Below, one piece after another: positions 35,330 to 54,668 of a stretch of 64,000 nt of DNA (the stretch's first letter is position 1; every line of letters begins with the position of its first letter). This DNA is from Cacajao melanocephalus (taxonomy: Eukaryota > Chordata > Mammalia > Primates > Pitheciidae). The stretch covers positions 35,931-99,930 of the forward strand of contig CAUYLG010050999.1 of the NCBI GenBank assembly GCA_963573385.1. Reading direction: 5' to 3'. The position numbers and the translations under genes are program-made. The notes beneath the pieces were generated by a model, which saw only the letters and a list, made by a program, of their open reading frames with translations, had not been told where the DNA came from and ran no database searches.

Positions 35330-37930
35330 AGGCAGAAAAAGGAAGAAGAGAAAAAGGAAAGAATTCTAGAATTTCTATTTTGTTAACAGATTCCAGTGCT
35401 CTAGTAAAATTCTCTATCTTTTCATTGTTTTCTTTAACATATTTAAATTATTTTGAAGTTTGCGTCTGAGAACTTGAATAATCCATGTTATCTGTAGGCT
35501 TATTTGTATTGCCTGATCTTTCTCTTTGTTTTCATTCATTTGGTTTTGTTTTATGGTGTGCCTGTTAACTTGTTATTGAATGCTGACCATTGTGTATGAA
35601 AACTTTTGAAGATACTATCTTCCTCAAGAAAAGATTTAAATTTCTGCTAGCCAGCATGTAAGGTGGGCAGATCACTTTAATGCAGTCAAGACTAATCTAT
35701 TTCCAGTTTCTGTAACTCTTACAGTCAAGCCCTTCCTGGATTTCAAATGAAAGCTAGATTGTCCATGTCCTCGCTCCTCTTTGGAAGGCCCCACCTGAAT
35801 TACTATTTTTGACTCCTCAGTGCTATACAATTGCCTCTTAGTGATTTTTTTTCTGCTTGGTTTCTCTATATCATTCCTCCATATGTGGCTTAGGATCAGC
35901 AGTTTCTGAAAGGAAAATTATATGCAGAGTGTTAACTCCTTTTTCTGTGGTGTCCTTCCTCCAGGATCTCAGTCTCTCAAGTGCTGGCTGATGGGTAGCC
36001 CTGTGCTTGTGTATTCATGTACCTATTCCACTGAGATGATGTAGACTTCAGGCTGCTGCTTTCTATTTGGGTTCTCTGTCCTGCACTGCAACTCAGCAAA
36101 TGCCCTAAGAGACAAAACATAGTGACCAGAGCAGTAATCCCCTCTATGCATTTCCCTTCCTTCTGAGATTTTTACTTCTTGAGTTCTGGTTCCTGTGGTT
36201 GTATTCCAGTGAATTTTATCAAGGTTGATTCTCAGCAGGAAGAAGAGTATAGTACCAGCAACTTCATCCTAGTCCTAAGTGAAAGTCCTCCTGCATTATC
36301 TTAAGTTTTCTGTACATCATGCTTTCTTTCTTGGTTCTTATTTCTTTTGTTAACCTGTTCTAACTTTTGCCAGATAGATTGCAGGTGTTGGGTTTTTGAT
36401 TGAAGATTTTATTCCTTTATGCTTCATCTATGTCCTAATTCTTTTTTTTAAAAAATCTTCAATGAGATATATTTTACATACAATATACAGCCCTTTCTTA
36501 ACAATTATATTCAGCTTTATTGCCACATTACTGAACGTTAAAAATAAATTTTTGCTCCTCATTATGTCTTATACCCTATATCTTTCCCTTTGTTCAATCC
36601 ATTTTTCATTTTGCTGACAAATATCTGTAACCAATTTTTTTAAAGATAGGGTGGGTAGTTGGATGCTACTTCTTTCATGATTGAAAATACCTTTATCTTG
36701 CCCTAGCATTCAAATGCTGCTTTAGGTAGTTAATAAATTTGTTCATTTACAGTCTTTTTCCCTCTCAACTCTGAGGACACTAAGCCCCCCCCTTTTTAAA
36801 AAAACCATTTGGTGTTATAGAGGAGAAATCTGATTCTTCTCACTTTGTTGACAGCTCCAGTGCCTGTTGGTGGCTTTTTTTTTTCTGCCCACCAGAAGAG
36901 ATTGTAGAATTTTTTCTTTGTTCTTAGACTTTGGAAATTTGACCAAGATATGTTTACATGTATGTCTTCTTTCAGTATTTCCATTTGACAGTTCATAAAC
37001 CTTAATATCCTGAAGTTTCAAATCTTTCTTTGATTAATGGAACTTTTCTTATATTATTTCTTTCATCATTATAATTTTTTCCTTTGAATTCTTAAGATAG
37101 ATATACAGTCTCCTGAATCTATCTTTCATATCTCTTAACTTCACGCTCATAATTTTTTATGTCTTTGCCTCCCCTGTAGGGAAGAGTCATTCTAGATCAC
37201 TAATTTGCCTTTTAGTCATGTTCATTCTAATACTCAGCTCTTCTTTTGTTTTTAAAATATATTTTTTCAATCATCTTAAATTTCTAGGATCTTTCTTATT
37301 TTCCTGTTTTTCCTTTTTTGGTAAAGACTGTTGTTATTTTAAGGATGTGTTATCCTCTCAAATCTCTAATGATACATTTGTAATGTTCTAATTTTTTATC
37401 TCTGGTTTTCTGGATTAACTCTCCTTTCAGAAGGAGGAGTAGGGAATGTGGAATTAGCTTCTCTGCTTGTGTAGCTTGGTGACTGTCATGCTACTGGTTT
37501 CTCCCATTGCCAAGTGATGCTTATGTACTCACATTTTAAAATTCCTGTCTAGATTGATCACTACTGGTAATTGCTAGGGATTTCCTTAGCTATTGCTAAA
37601 GGCTCCTGTCTGATAACACCTGGATAGAGTTCATTTCTGCAGTCAGTGGTTGAGCACAGGGTTCTGCAAGTGGACTTCAAGCAGCTGTGATGAGTGGCTG
37701 AAGAAGTGTCCATGAATAGGCTTCCCTTCAGGGTGCCTGAGCTGGCAACAAGCTGGGAAGCTGGAACTGTCCCAGTGGTAGATACCGGGAAGGTGTTAAT
37801 TGAGAGATGGTGGCACTCAGGGATTTCTTTGCTTGTCTGAGCTGCTTTGCTTTTTCCCCTGATCCATTTTCAATGGGACTGCCCAGAGTTACCTGAGGTA
37901 GTAACTCTCTCTGGCCCTCAGGGTGGCCTT
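35330..37930 (-). mobile_element. L1/HAL1-like antisense region
   Basis: T-rich DNA with old L1/HAL1 antisense phrases: TTATTGAATGCTGACCATTGTG, and 37040-37160, which resembles 34130-34230 in type. Highly decayed. No coding frame or other feature seen. Confidence 0.4.
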
Positions 37931-39355
37931 CCACAGTAAATTTCCCTCACTTCATGCGCCATACTTGCCAAGACCTGTGCTGGTGGTCGATGATGTAAGG
38001 GCAGCCGCAGTCTACACCACCACAGCCTCACAGTCCCTTCCCGCTCTCACCCCAGCTCCTCCTCATCTTGAGCTCAGGGTTTGTCCTGTCTTCTGGCAGA
38101 AAAAATCATTCACATCTTCCTTTAGTAGTTCCCTCCTTTTCCTGTATTCAGTTACAAATTCTTACCTTTGTTTGTTTCTTCATCAATATAGACTATGAAA
38201 AATATCCTCAGCACCGTAACACAACTTCTGCCTCTAAAATTTTGAAAGCAGTTTATTAAGTAAATGTAATTTAATCGACAAATATAATGATGAAGGAACC
38301 TAATATGTCATTTAATCATTTTCACATAATTTCTGTCCCATTACATAAGCAAACAAGTATTTACCTGTTTCACTGTGTACTAGGATTTTGGTTTCCATTT
38401 TCAATGTACAGTCTCTGTCCTGTGATTTTAAGAAAATTTAAAAAAGAAATTAAGGTCATTAGCTGTTTAATGTGATAATTAAATTTAATCATGTTTGAAA
38501 CTATAGTGGTCATCTAAACAAAGCAGTCTTAGTTACTCTTATCGAAGGTTCATCTGAGTAAATTTGGGGGACCAGGGTATTTTTCATAAGCACAAGCTAA
38601 TATCTAAATTGCATTCTTTACTGAGAGTTTTATCCTTACAGTACCTGATTCCTTCACTGTAATGACTCAACCATGGAGTCAGAGACCGAGGTTCAAATCC
38701 TGGCTCTTCCACTTACTAACTCCATAGCTTAAACAGTCCAGTGCCTGGCATAGGGAGGGTACCTCAGTAAATATTGGGTGAGTGAATGTATGAAGTTGCT
38801 TAAATGTATGAGGCTGATTTCCTTACCTCTAAAATAGGAATAACAAAGGGCTTGCTTATGGATTATAGATAATTTATGTAAAACCTCTTGGCATGTTGTA
38901 GGCATTCAATTAGTGCTAGGTAAAATAATAATAAATTTTATATAAGATTCCTTTTATTAATATCAAGCAAGTCCCACAAGTAATAGGAGTTATTCAGGTT
39001 TATGGGGATGATGAGAGAAATATACCTTGAAAATGACACACTTGCTTCAAATAGTTTCCAGCATTTTTTCTTCCTTTGTAGCTGTACACATTTGTTAAAG
39101 CTGAGTGTGTTCAACAGTTCTGGGCAGGATCAAGATTGAAAGAGCAAAGACATATTCTTAAGGGGAATACAAACCAATTGAAGAGACCTTCTGGACACAA
39201 TGAGAACACACTCCTAAAAAGTAGTAAAGCAATGTGAGACATAGACTGAAGGAGAGAATAACAGAGTTGGGTGAGTGTAAGGAAAAGTTATATAGAAGTG
39301 GATTTGGAATTGAAAAAAAAAGACAGTATTTTGATTGGTACAAAGACCATATGAA
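37931..39355 (+). other. Intronic, MIR plus unassigned sequence
   Basis: Apart from the MIR at 38660-38935, nothing was recognised. Confidence 0.4.
38660..38935 (+). repeat. MIR
   Basis: GTTCAAATCCTGGCTCTTCC (tRNA-derived part), then TTTCCTTACCTCTAAAATAGG and a GGCATTCAATTAGTG end. An extra internal copy of the CCTGGCATAG...CAGTAAATATT end lies near 38740, so two MIRs may be merged. Confidence 0.7.
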
Positions 39356-39837
<482 letters not shown>

Positions 39838-40318
39838 TCATTTTGCTGTTTCCCACAGTCCTGGCCAGTTGGCACCTTGTTTGAATACATACATCAATAG
39901 TCCAGAGAATGAGAACTATTAGATGAAGTGTTTTTACCTTGAGATGCTCTACCTTGACTTAGAATTTGAACAGATTAAGCCTGGTTTTAGCAGATCACAG
40001 GGTCTTACAAAAAACCAGCTAAGGGTTATGGACTAGTTATCCCTTTAACAACCAACACTTAAAGTAGACAGGTTGAGGAAGACCTGTCTTGATCTGAAGT
40101 AATTATGGCAACTTCAGCCGTTTTCCCTCTTCTCTGCAGAGATGTGAGACCCTCTGAAATATTCCTCCCTCTTTCCTCTAATTTTTCTCTCACTTGACCT
40201 TCCCTTCTGATTCAAAGCTAGTTGATGTGTTGTAGGATCAGGATTTAAACCCCCGCCCCCGCCTCTCTCTTTATCAGTTTTGTGAACAAAACTTTTTTAA
40301 AAAAAAATGCTAACACAG

Positions 40319-40624
<306 letters not shown>

Positions 40625-40940
40625 CTAACACCATTTCTTTCAAGGATTCTCATGATGGCACACAAGACATTTGAAATAAATGCTAGGTCTTCATGTGCTA
40701 AGAGTGTGTAATTTTTTATTTGCTTTATCTTTCTTCCTTTCCTTTTAATGTTAATAGAAATGCTTTTTTTTCAGTGAAAATTTTAGATAGAACATTCTTT
40801 GACTTTCAGCATTTATTTTTATACTTCTATTATTGGAATGCCTGCATTAGTACATAAGCTAGTATATATGGAAAATAGTAGGGATTAAATGCAAGCTACT
40901 GCATTGATTCCATGTTATAAGTATTGTTCCCTACTTATTC

Positions 40941-40971
<31 letters not shown>

Positions 40972-41001
40972 CACACACACACACATATATACATACATAT
41001 A
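40941..41001. repeat. (TA)n(CA)n microsatellite upstream of exon B1
   Basis: About 12 TA units, then CA units and further TA/CA. It ends 130 bases before the exon B1 acceptor. Confidence 0.92.
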
Positions 41002-41130
41002 CTTTAATAGACATTTCATGTTTTAAAGTGTTGTCTTTTAGAGTTTTCTGTTTTTTAACATCCCAAGATGTAATTCTCTAAAGAAGGGAATGACAAATTA
41101 TTTTAATGCTTTTATTGTTTTTGTTTCTAG

Positions 41131-41303
41131 CTTATTCCACTAAGCTCAACAAATTTCCTGTATTTAATATTAATGATGACTTGAATGATCTGTGTACCAG
41201 TGCAGTAAGCCCAAATACTACCAAAGCCACGCGGTACGCCTTGAATGTGTGGCGTTATTGGTGCATGACCAACGGGCTCAAAGACCACACAGACATCACC
41301 AAG
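41131..41303 (+). CDS. KIAA1958: KIAA1958 internal coding exon B1, first part of the second Crypton-derived domain
   Basis: Seen: the acceptor TTTTTGTTTCTAG ends at 41130 and the donor AAG|GTAAGG follows 41303; both are near consensus. The 173-bp exon starts on the second base of a codon and ends on a complete codon. It codes 57 full residues, including ALNVWRYWCMTNGLKDH. These align with copy A around TALRNFREFL, the start of the recombinase core-binding half. The entry phase equals that of copy A, so the same upstream exon can join either. The exit phase (0) fits exon B2 at 54669. Function unknown. Confidence 0.85.
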
Positions 41304-42052
41304 GTAAGGGATTCTTGAGTTTACTTCTTTCATCCAACTTCACTGAGCTTCCAAATGCCAGACACTGTGCTAAGCATTGTAGGGAACACAGAATGGTGGC
41401 TTTCTGCCTGGGGAAACTTTGAAATAACACAAAATAGAAAAAATCTACACACAAAACAGAATTTAACAAGTGTTTTATGAATTTATAGATGGGAAATGCC
41501 TGAAAAGTTCAGATGGGTAAATTAATTTCGGTTTGTTAAAACTGGAGAGAGAATTGATATTTAAGATTTATTTTTGAGGAAAGGTAGGATTTCAGTAAAA
41601 TTAAATGAGGACAGGAGTCTCCTAGGCTGAGTACTGTAAGGAAGAATAAAATTTGGGAAGATAGACTCATTTGCCTACAGCAGAGGCCTCATATCTTGGT
41701 ATCATGGACAATGAAACCAGATTCTGACAACCCTTAAGTGCCAAGCTAAAATCTTGTGAACACCGGAAAATCACTGAAATATCTTGTTTTCTTTTTGCTA
41801 AGGAGAGACTTTATTTGAAAGGATTATTGCAGGGACAGAGAAAGGGACTATTGTAGTAGGGAAAACACTGACCATAAAATCTGCAAGCATCTTTAGGGTT
41901 AGACAAAAGGGAAACCACTCAAGTTGTTTGAGAGAGAAGAAACATAACAGAAGTGGTATTTTAGGGGAATAATTGGAAGTAATGAGCAAAAAGTTAATGT
42001 CGTTGGCCCTCAGTTTCCCCAATGAGCTCTTAAATCTCTTCCAACTTGAAAG

Positions 42053-42224
42053 CTAGGGGTACTGGCACATACCTGTAACAGTCCCACTTACTTAGGAGGC
42101 TAAGGCAGGAGGATGGCATGAGCCCAAGGGTTCAGGCATACAGTGTGCTGTGATGATGACTGCGAATAGCTACTGTACTCCAGCCTGGGCATCATAGCCA
42201 GAACCTGCCTCTAAAAAAAATCCC
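42053..42224 (+). mobile_element. Alu/FRAM right-arm fragment
   Basis: GCACATACCTGTAACAGTCC to ACTCCAGCCTGGGCATCATAG and CTAAAAAAAATC. Strongly diverged. Confidence 0.75.
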
Positions 42225-42849
42225 AAAATACTGAAAAACTTACCTAACTTGAAATACTTGAGGTTTGTAAGTGGAAGGAAAAAGTCTTGGACATGTGGAG
42301 GTAGAACATAAAGGTACTGTATTTTGATTTGACTGCACTGAGACTAAATTAGATGTGCAGATGGACATGGCCGATAATGAGTTAGGAATGTGGGACTTAA
42401 AATGGTGGAACTGTTAAAGCTGGAACTATACATTGTAAAGTCTTGAAAATAGAGATCATAGGTGAAGTCCAAGGGCAAATGAGATATCCAGGTTTGAGTG
42501 ATGTGCTTAGGGAATCAACAAGAGATGAAATAGGACAGGAAACCCAGGTTTCTACTTCTGGCACCATGGTACACTACATAGTGTAAGGGGCCTTTCTGCT
42601 ATACTTGCAGACAGGGAAACATCCATGAGGCCAAAAATAAAAAAAAGAAAGAAACTAAAGTAGTGACCAGTAAGCACATATGAAAGGCAGGGCATATGTT
42701 GATAACATTATTTAAAAAGGGAAGGTGAACTGATGAATTCTTTATTAAGGAGAGGATCTGAAAGTGTCCTAAAGAGGTTCTAGGTAGGTAGCATACCCAG
42801 CTCCTGGCAGAGTCATATGATAATATTCTTTTAAGGGAAACATCCAAAA

Positions 42850-46680
<3,831 letters not shown>

Positions 46681-46682
46681 GT

Positions 46683-46811
46683 CCACTCTAAGAGGGTGAG
46701 GCAGGAGAATCCCTGGAACCTGGGAGGTGGATGCTTCAGCGAGCCATGATCATGCCACTGCCCTCCAGTCTGGGTGACAGAGTGAGACTGTCTTGAAAAA
46801 AATTTTTTAAA
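46683..46811 (+). mobile_element. Alu right-arm fragment
   Basis: GAGGCAGGAGAATCCCTGGA to GAGTGAGACTGTCTTGAAAA. The left part is missing. Confidence 0.85.
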
Positions 46812-46833
46812 GACAAAACAAAAGACAAAATAA

Positions 46834-47160
<327 letters not shown>

Positions 47161-47440
47161 ATTAAATTATAAATTAATTACAGATAGCTAACTAGAAGGT
47201 TCCCAGTACTTGGAAGTGAGCATATTACTAATAACCAAAGGACCAAGAAGAAATCACAAAGGAAGTTATAAAATGTCTTGAACTGAATGAAAATTAAATC
47301 ACCATTTATCAGAATTTGTGAGTTATAGCTAAAATAATGTCTAGAGAAAAAAAAAACTTAGCTTTAAATGCTTATCAAAGAAGGTCTAAAATCAATAAAT
47401 GTGAAACAAAAAGAACTTGAAGAAATAAAGAATATCCTTA

Positions 47441-48091
<651 letters not shown>

Positions 48092-48394
48092 GTTTTTTTT
48101 TTGTTTTTGTGTTTTGAGACAGGGTCTCACTCTGTCACCCAGGTGGGAGTGCAGTGATGTGATCTTGCTCACTGCAACCTCTACCTCCAGGGTTCAAGTG
48201 ACTCACCTTTCTCAGCCTTCTGAGTAGCTGGGACTACAGGTCTGCACCTCCATGCCTGGCTAATTCTTACATTTTTTGTAGAGACGAGGTTTCACCATGT
48301 TGCCCAGGCTGGTCTCAAACACAGCTCAAGCAATCTGCCCGCCTTAGTCTCCCGAAGTGCTGGGATTACAGGCATGAGCCACTGTGCCTGGCCT
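48092..48394 (-). mobile_element. Alu, antisense
   Basis: T tail, GTTTTGAGACAGGGTCTCAC to CACTGTGCCTGGCC. TAACCCAT occurs on both flanks. Confidence 0.95.
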
Positions 48395-48811
48395 AACCCA
48401 TGGTTACATATTGCCAATTACATATTTTGGGACTTCTGGTATGTGTTAAAGATCTAGTCATAAATGAAATGTAGTTCTTGTCTTCAGGGAGCTTTCAGTT
48501 CACTTCAAGAGATAGACATAAACTAGATAAATGTACCACATGGAAAGGACCATAATAAAAATTTAAATTAAGTGCCATGGGATCCCATATGAGAGAATAA
48601 CTTTGCTTAGGTTATGTAGAAAGTAGAATTTGAGCTAATTTTGGAAGAATGAACAGAGATTTTCCAAATAGAGAAGATTAGTAGAGAAAAGCATTCTCGG
48701 CAGAGGAAGTGGCATGAAAAGGCCTTATGGTTTTTAGTTATGGCAAAAAGTTCAAGGAAGCTGGAAAATAGAGTACAAAGAGAACAGAAGATGAAGTTAC
48801 AGAAATAGAGT

Positions 48812-49640
48812 GTGTACCAGTTACCTACTGCTCTGTAACAAAACCGCCCAAAAATATAGGGATCTAAAGCAGCAACCATTTTATTTGTTCATGATTTGAT
48901 GAGTGAGCATTTTGGACTGAGCTCAGCCTAGTACCTCCCCTGCTGATCTCACTAGGGTACTCATATGGGTGCAGTCACTTGCATGTTAGATGGGAAACAA
49001 CTTGTCCCCATATCCCCACAGTCTAACTGGTCCTCCTGACATGGCAACACCATACACTAAGCCAGTAAAAACCTATCAGACAGAAGCAGGCCGGGCACAG
49101 TCACACCTGTAATCCCAGCACTTTGGGAGGCTGAGGCAGGCAGATCCTTTGAGGTCAGGAGTTTAAGACCAGCCTGACCAACTTGGTGAAAACCCCGTCT
49201 CTACTAAAAATACAAAAATTAGCTGGATGTGGTGGTGTGTGCCTGTAGTCCCAGCTACTCAGATGAGTGAGGCAGGAGAATCCCTTGAACCTGGGAGGTG
49301 GATGCTACGGTGAGCCGTGATCATGCCACTCTCCTCCAGTCTGGGCAAGAGAGTGAGACTGTCTTGAAAAAAAAAAAAAAAAAAAAAGAAAAAACCAGCA
49401 AAAGCAGAACCCCTTGAAGCCTGGGAATTCACACATTTCCTTGAAGTCTTGGAATTCACACATTGTCACTTCCGCCATATTCTGCTGGTTAAAATAAGTC
49501 ATGTGGCTAGCCCAGATTCAGGGGGTGGAAAAATGGCTTCTACTTGATAGGAGAAGCGGCAGTGTCATGTTGCCAAGGGCGTGTGTACAGAGAGGGGAAT
49601 TGTAACTGTCTTCTCATACTGTGGGAAGCAGATTGTGAAG
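48812..49640 (+). mobile_element. MLT1-type LTR (ERVL-MaLR), split by an Alu
   Basis: The 5' part TACCTACTGCTCTGTAACAAA (from about 48823) and the 3' part CACTTCCGCCATATTCTGCTGG (49467-49488) follow MLT1 LTR order. An Alu sits between them (49089-49388). No internal retroviral genes seen; probably a solo LTR. Confidence 0.65.
49089..49388 (+). mobile_element. Alu inserted in MLT1
   Basis: GGCCGGGCACAGTCACACC to GACTGTCTTGAAAAAAA with about 20 A. MLT1 sequence lies on both sides. Confidence 0.95.
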
Positions 49641-50280
49641 ACTTGAATACAAAGTAAACAGTTTGGAATTTATCCCAAGGGCACAGGAAACTATCAAAGA
49701 TTTGTTTTTTGGTTTTTGTTTAAAGCACTAAGATAAAAAATAAGATTTTCTACTTGGCATCCCTTATTCAGGAACCCTTCTTCTTTCTTCTATAATCCTT
49801 CCTCTTCTGTAATTCTACGTGGTTATTGCAGAAGCCATCACATTAGGAGAACGGATAGAGTGGACTACCTTTTGGCAAGTGTTTTGGATTATGGCCAGTC
49901 AGAATCCTTCTTTGGGGTGTTTTTCTCCTGAAAATGAGAGTTGGTCTCTTGCTAAACCTGAAGCTTTAAGATGTACATTTTCGGGAGTGGTAGGTGGCTG
50001 TGCTTGCCGCTATATGAAAAAAAGCCGCTGCACAAAGAAGCAGAAATGAGAGATAATGAGAGTCCTGATGGCCTGAGAGTCCACTCCTTCTGATAGCGCT
50101 CTCTGCCTCAGCTTCAAGTTTGGTCTGTCTCTTGCAACCAAAGGAGTCTCAACTACTATAAAGGGAGCTTACCAACTGCAAGTAGGGAGTTGCAAGTGAC
50201 AACATAAAAATCCAAAGTCAGCTGAGTTTTAGTGCAGTGGTTATTGGGAAGTTATTTTAACTGATAATCGCTGGTACCTA
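49641..50280 (+). other. Intronic, unassigned (possibly an old LTR or DNA transposon)
   Basis: 49800-50200 has balanced composition and a 76-codon open frame without recognisable similarity. It resembles old repeat DNA more than an exon, but I cannot name it. Confidence 0.3.
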
Positions 50281-50291
50281 AGAAAGCTGTT

Positions 50292-50609
<318 letters not shown>

Positions 50610-51289
50610 AGAAAGCTGTTTTTCTTATAGTTTGCATACAACTAACCTACTCTGATAACTTTTCAGCTGAATCTCTTGGGGTTTCCTGGACCAGCAACCA
50701 GATTATCAGAAAGCAATTTTATTTTGTCTTTTTCCTTTCCCAAATACATACATACGTATATATGGGTATATAGGACTTCTTTTTCTTGTCTTTCCTGGTT
50801 AGTTAGAACCTCTAGAACAGTATTATACAATAACAGTGAACTCAGTAAGCTCCTCCTGTTCCTGACGTTATAAGAAAGATTTGAATGTTTTCATTGTGGG
50901 TATAGTTTTTCTAGTTCTTGCCTGTACATTACTCTTCATCATAGTCAGAGGATCTTTTTCTTCCTATCTAAATTTGAATTCGAATTTTTAAAAATTTGCA
51001 ATGGATATCACATTTTTTTCAAATATTTTTCAAGTATTTGTAAGTTCATATTACTTTTTGCCTTAATGTGTGAATGTCAATTCTATTAAAATATTCATTA
51101 AGATGGAATCGTTTTGTGTTCACTTCAGGAGTCAGACACTTCCCATGATGCTCACAGAATAGGTGCGATGCCTTTCTCTGTCTTCCCATAATGCCTTGAA
51201 TGTATTATCATTAATCCATTCATCCAACGAAAACTCATGAGACTCTGTAAAACAAAAAGAGAGTAAATCATTTTTACATTCTACAATAA

Positions 51290-52205
<916 letters not shown>

Positions 52206-52575
52206 TGCATTTCAAGGCTGGGATACTTGGTTACACAGGCAGTCTTTGTTTTGAGAGGTACCATATGAACTGGAACCTGTGCATATCAGAGCCATGCCCT
52301 TGCTTTGCATGGTACTGTTGTGCACACATTCTATTTAACCCAATAACGTGCAAAATGAAAATTGCTTGTATTTTACTTGGGGAAGTTATACTTTGGGTTT
52401 TAATGTAATATTGGTCAGATTTGGGTTAGAAAAAAATGAAGAGCCTTTCTGTCTTTTTCCTATGCTCTGGAAACTGTTTAAATGAAAAAGAAAAGCTGAC
52501 CTGATTCCATAAAGCCATCACTTTAGGAACAGTGTACACGTTTGACAATCATTTCACACTCTTTGGGGCTATTCA

Positions 52576-52606
52576 GATCTTTTATCTTTTATCTTTTATC
52601 TTTTTA
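52576..52606. repeat. (ATCTTTT)n short tandem repeat
   Basis: Four consecutive heptamer units in intron sequence. Confidence 0.8.
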
Positions 52607-52886
52607 TTGAATTTTGCTAGACAATTTCAAGCTATCTTAAGTTTTCAGATTAATATGTATAATATGTGATGTCCCTTCATATTCTTTACTCTCTTCATTT
52701 TCTGTAGTTAGAGTCTTTCTTACTCCTAATATGGTTTAAGTGTAAACACTTCCTTTCCTTCTTCCTCACTCTCTTTATAAAGCCAGACCTGCTAGAAGTT
52801 TGTTGGCTTTGTAGGTCTTTTCAAAGATTACATTTTTATCCCAATTTATTTCTTTTCTAGTCCATTTATTTATTTATTTTTATTGA

Positions 52887-53241
<355 letters not shown>

Positions 53242-53650
53242 TGAGTTGAATAATCAGTTTGCTTATTCTCAATAAAGTTTTCTAACAATGTCATTCAAGA
53301 CTCTGATGTATATTTATTTATTATGTATATTTAGCAACATCTCATACATTTTGATGTATAATGTTTTCAGTTTAATTTTTAATCTATAATTCAGCTTTTA
53401 TTTCCTCCTTAATTAAGGGCTATTAGAAGAATGAATGTTTCCTGTCCAGTTTCTACTCATAAAAAAATTTTATTGGCACTTTCTAATTGTCCTAGAATAT
53501 GTATTCAGCTTGAATAGACCATGAACAAGGTCCGGTTTGCCTGTGCAGTTCCATCTTGAAAATAAATTAAGCTTTCTTAGTAGCCAAGCTTCCTTACCAT
53601 CTCTAAATAAGGAGCTCGTTCTGTCAGGTTAGTCATTAACTTTTTCATGT

Positions 53651-53947
<297 letters not shown>

Positions 53948-54290
53948 TAAACAAACAACTGATACTGAAAACCTGTGGCTCATTAAGCCAGATATTTCAG
54001 GACCTATTCAGATAAATTCAAGTGAAAAATCAAGGAGCATTAACTTGCTGTGCAAAATGGATATATCAGACATCTTTCCCTACAGCACTGTGTCTAGTAA
54101 CCAAATGGAGTCTATGCAGATATCGAGGAAATTAAGGATGAAGTTATTCAGAATTTGTTTAATTCAGGAATCCTTCACAGAGTTTGGTTGAATTTTATTA
54201 AAGGAGAGGGAAGCAACTGATTTGCAAACAAAGAAATCCAAGGGCCTTCCAAGAGGAATAGTCAAAGTTACAAACAGCGAATAATAATAA

Positions 54291-54332
54291 GTGTACACAC
54301 ACACACACACACACGTACACATATGTATGTAC
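54291..54332. repeat. (CA)n microsatellite upstream of exon B2
   Basis: TGTACAC followed by about 10 CA units, about 340 bases before the exon B2 acceptor. Confidence 0.88.
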
Positions 54333-54369
54333 TTGGAGACACATGTATGTATGTGTGTTGGGGTGGGTG

Positions 54370-54550
54370 TTCATTAGTATTTGCAGACCCTTTCATGGTC
54401 ATCTGCTTTAAGCATTACAATCTTGGAGAGGGTATTGATTATGATGTTCTAGTTTGCAGATTGAAATACTGAGGTTTAAAGAGGTTAGGTGGAGCCAAGT
54501 ATGGAACCTAGATCTTCCAGTTGAAATTCACTGTTCTTTCCACTATGTTG
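54370..54550 (-). repeat. MIR, antisense
   Basis: TTTAAGCATTACAATC, GATTGAAATACTGAGG and AGAGGTTAGG in MIR order, ending shortly before exon B2. Confidence 0.55.
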
Positions 54551-54668
54551 TGCTAAGGGGTCACAAAATGTGTTGTCCACAGCACAGCCCCTGGTGAGGA
54601 TTAGAAGGAAGGAGGGGTCTGGCCGTGTGAGTGTCAAGTGTGTAACCTCCGTGTTTGTCTCATTTGAG

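Noticed and set aside
38690..38730. tRNA-like GTTCAAATCC motif
   Set aside because: Part of the tRNA-derived head of a MIR. There is no cloverleaf or flanking terminator.
49819..50049. 76-residue open frame ending in a Lys/Cys-rich tail
   Set aside because: No splice signals or similarity seen. It more likely lies in an old unassigned repeat.
54570..54668. ATG and 33 codons upstream of exon B2 as a possible alternative start
   Set aside because: The stretch shows no homology to copy A and is preceded by MIR and microsatellite sequence. Splicing from exon B1 in matching phase explains the frame better.
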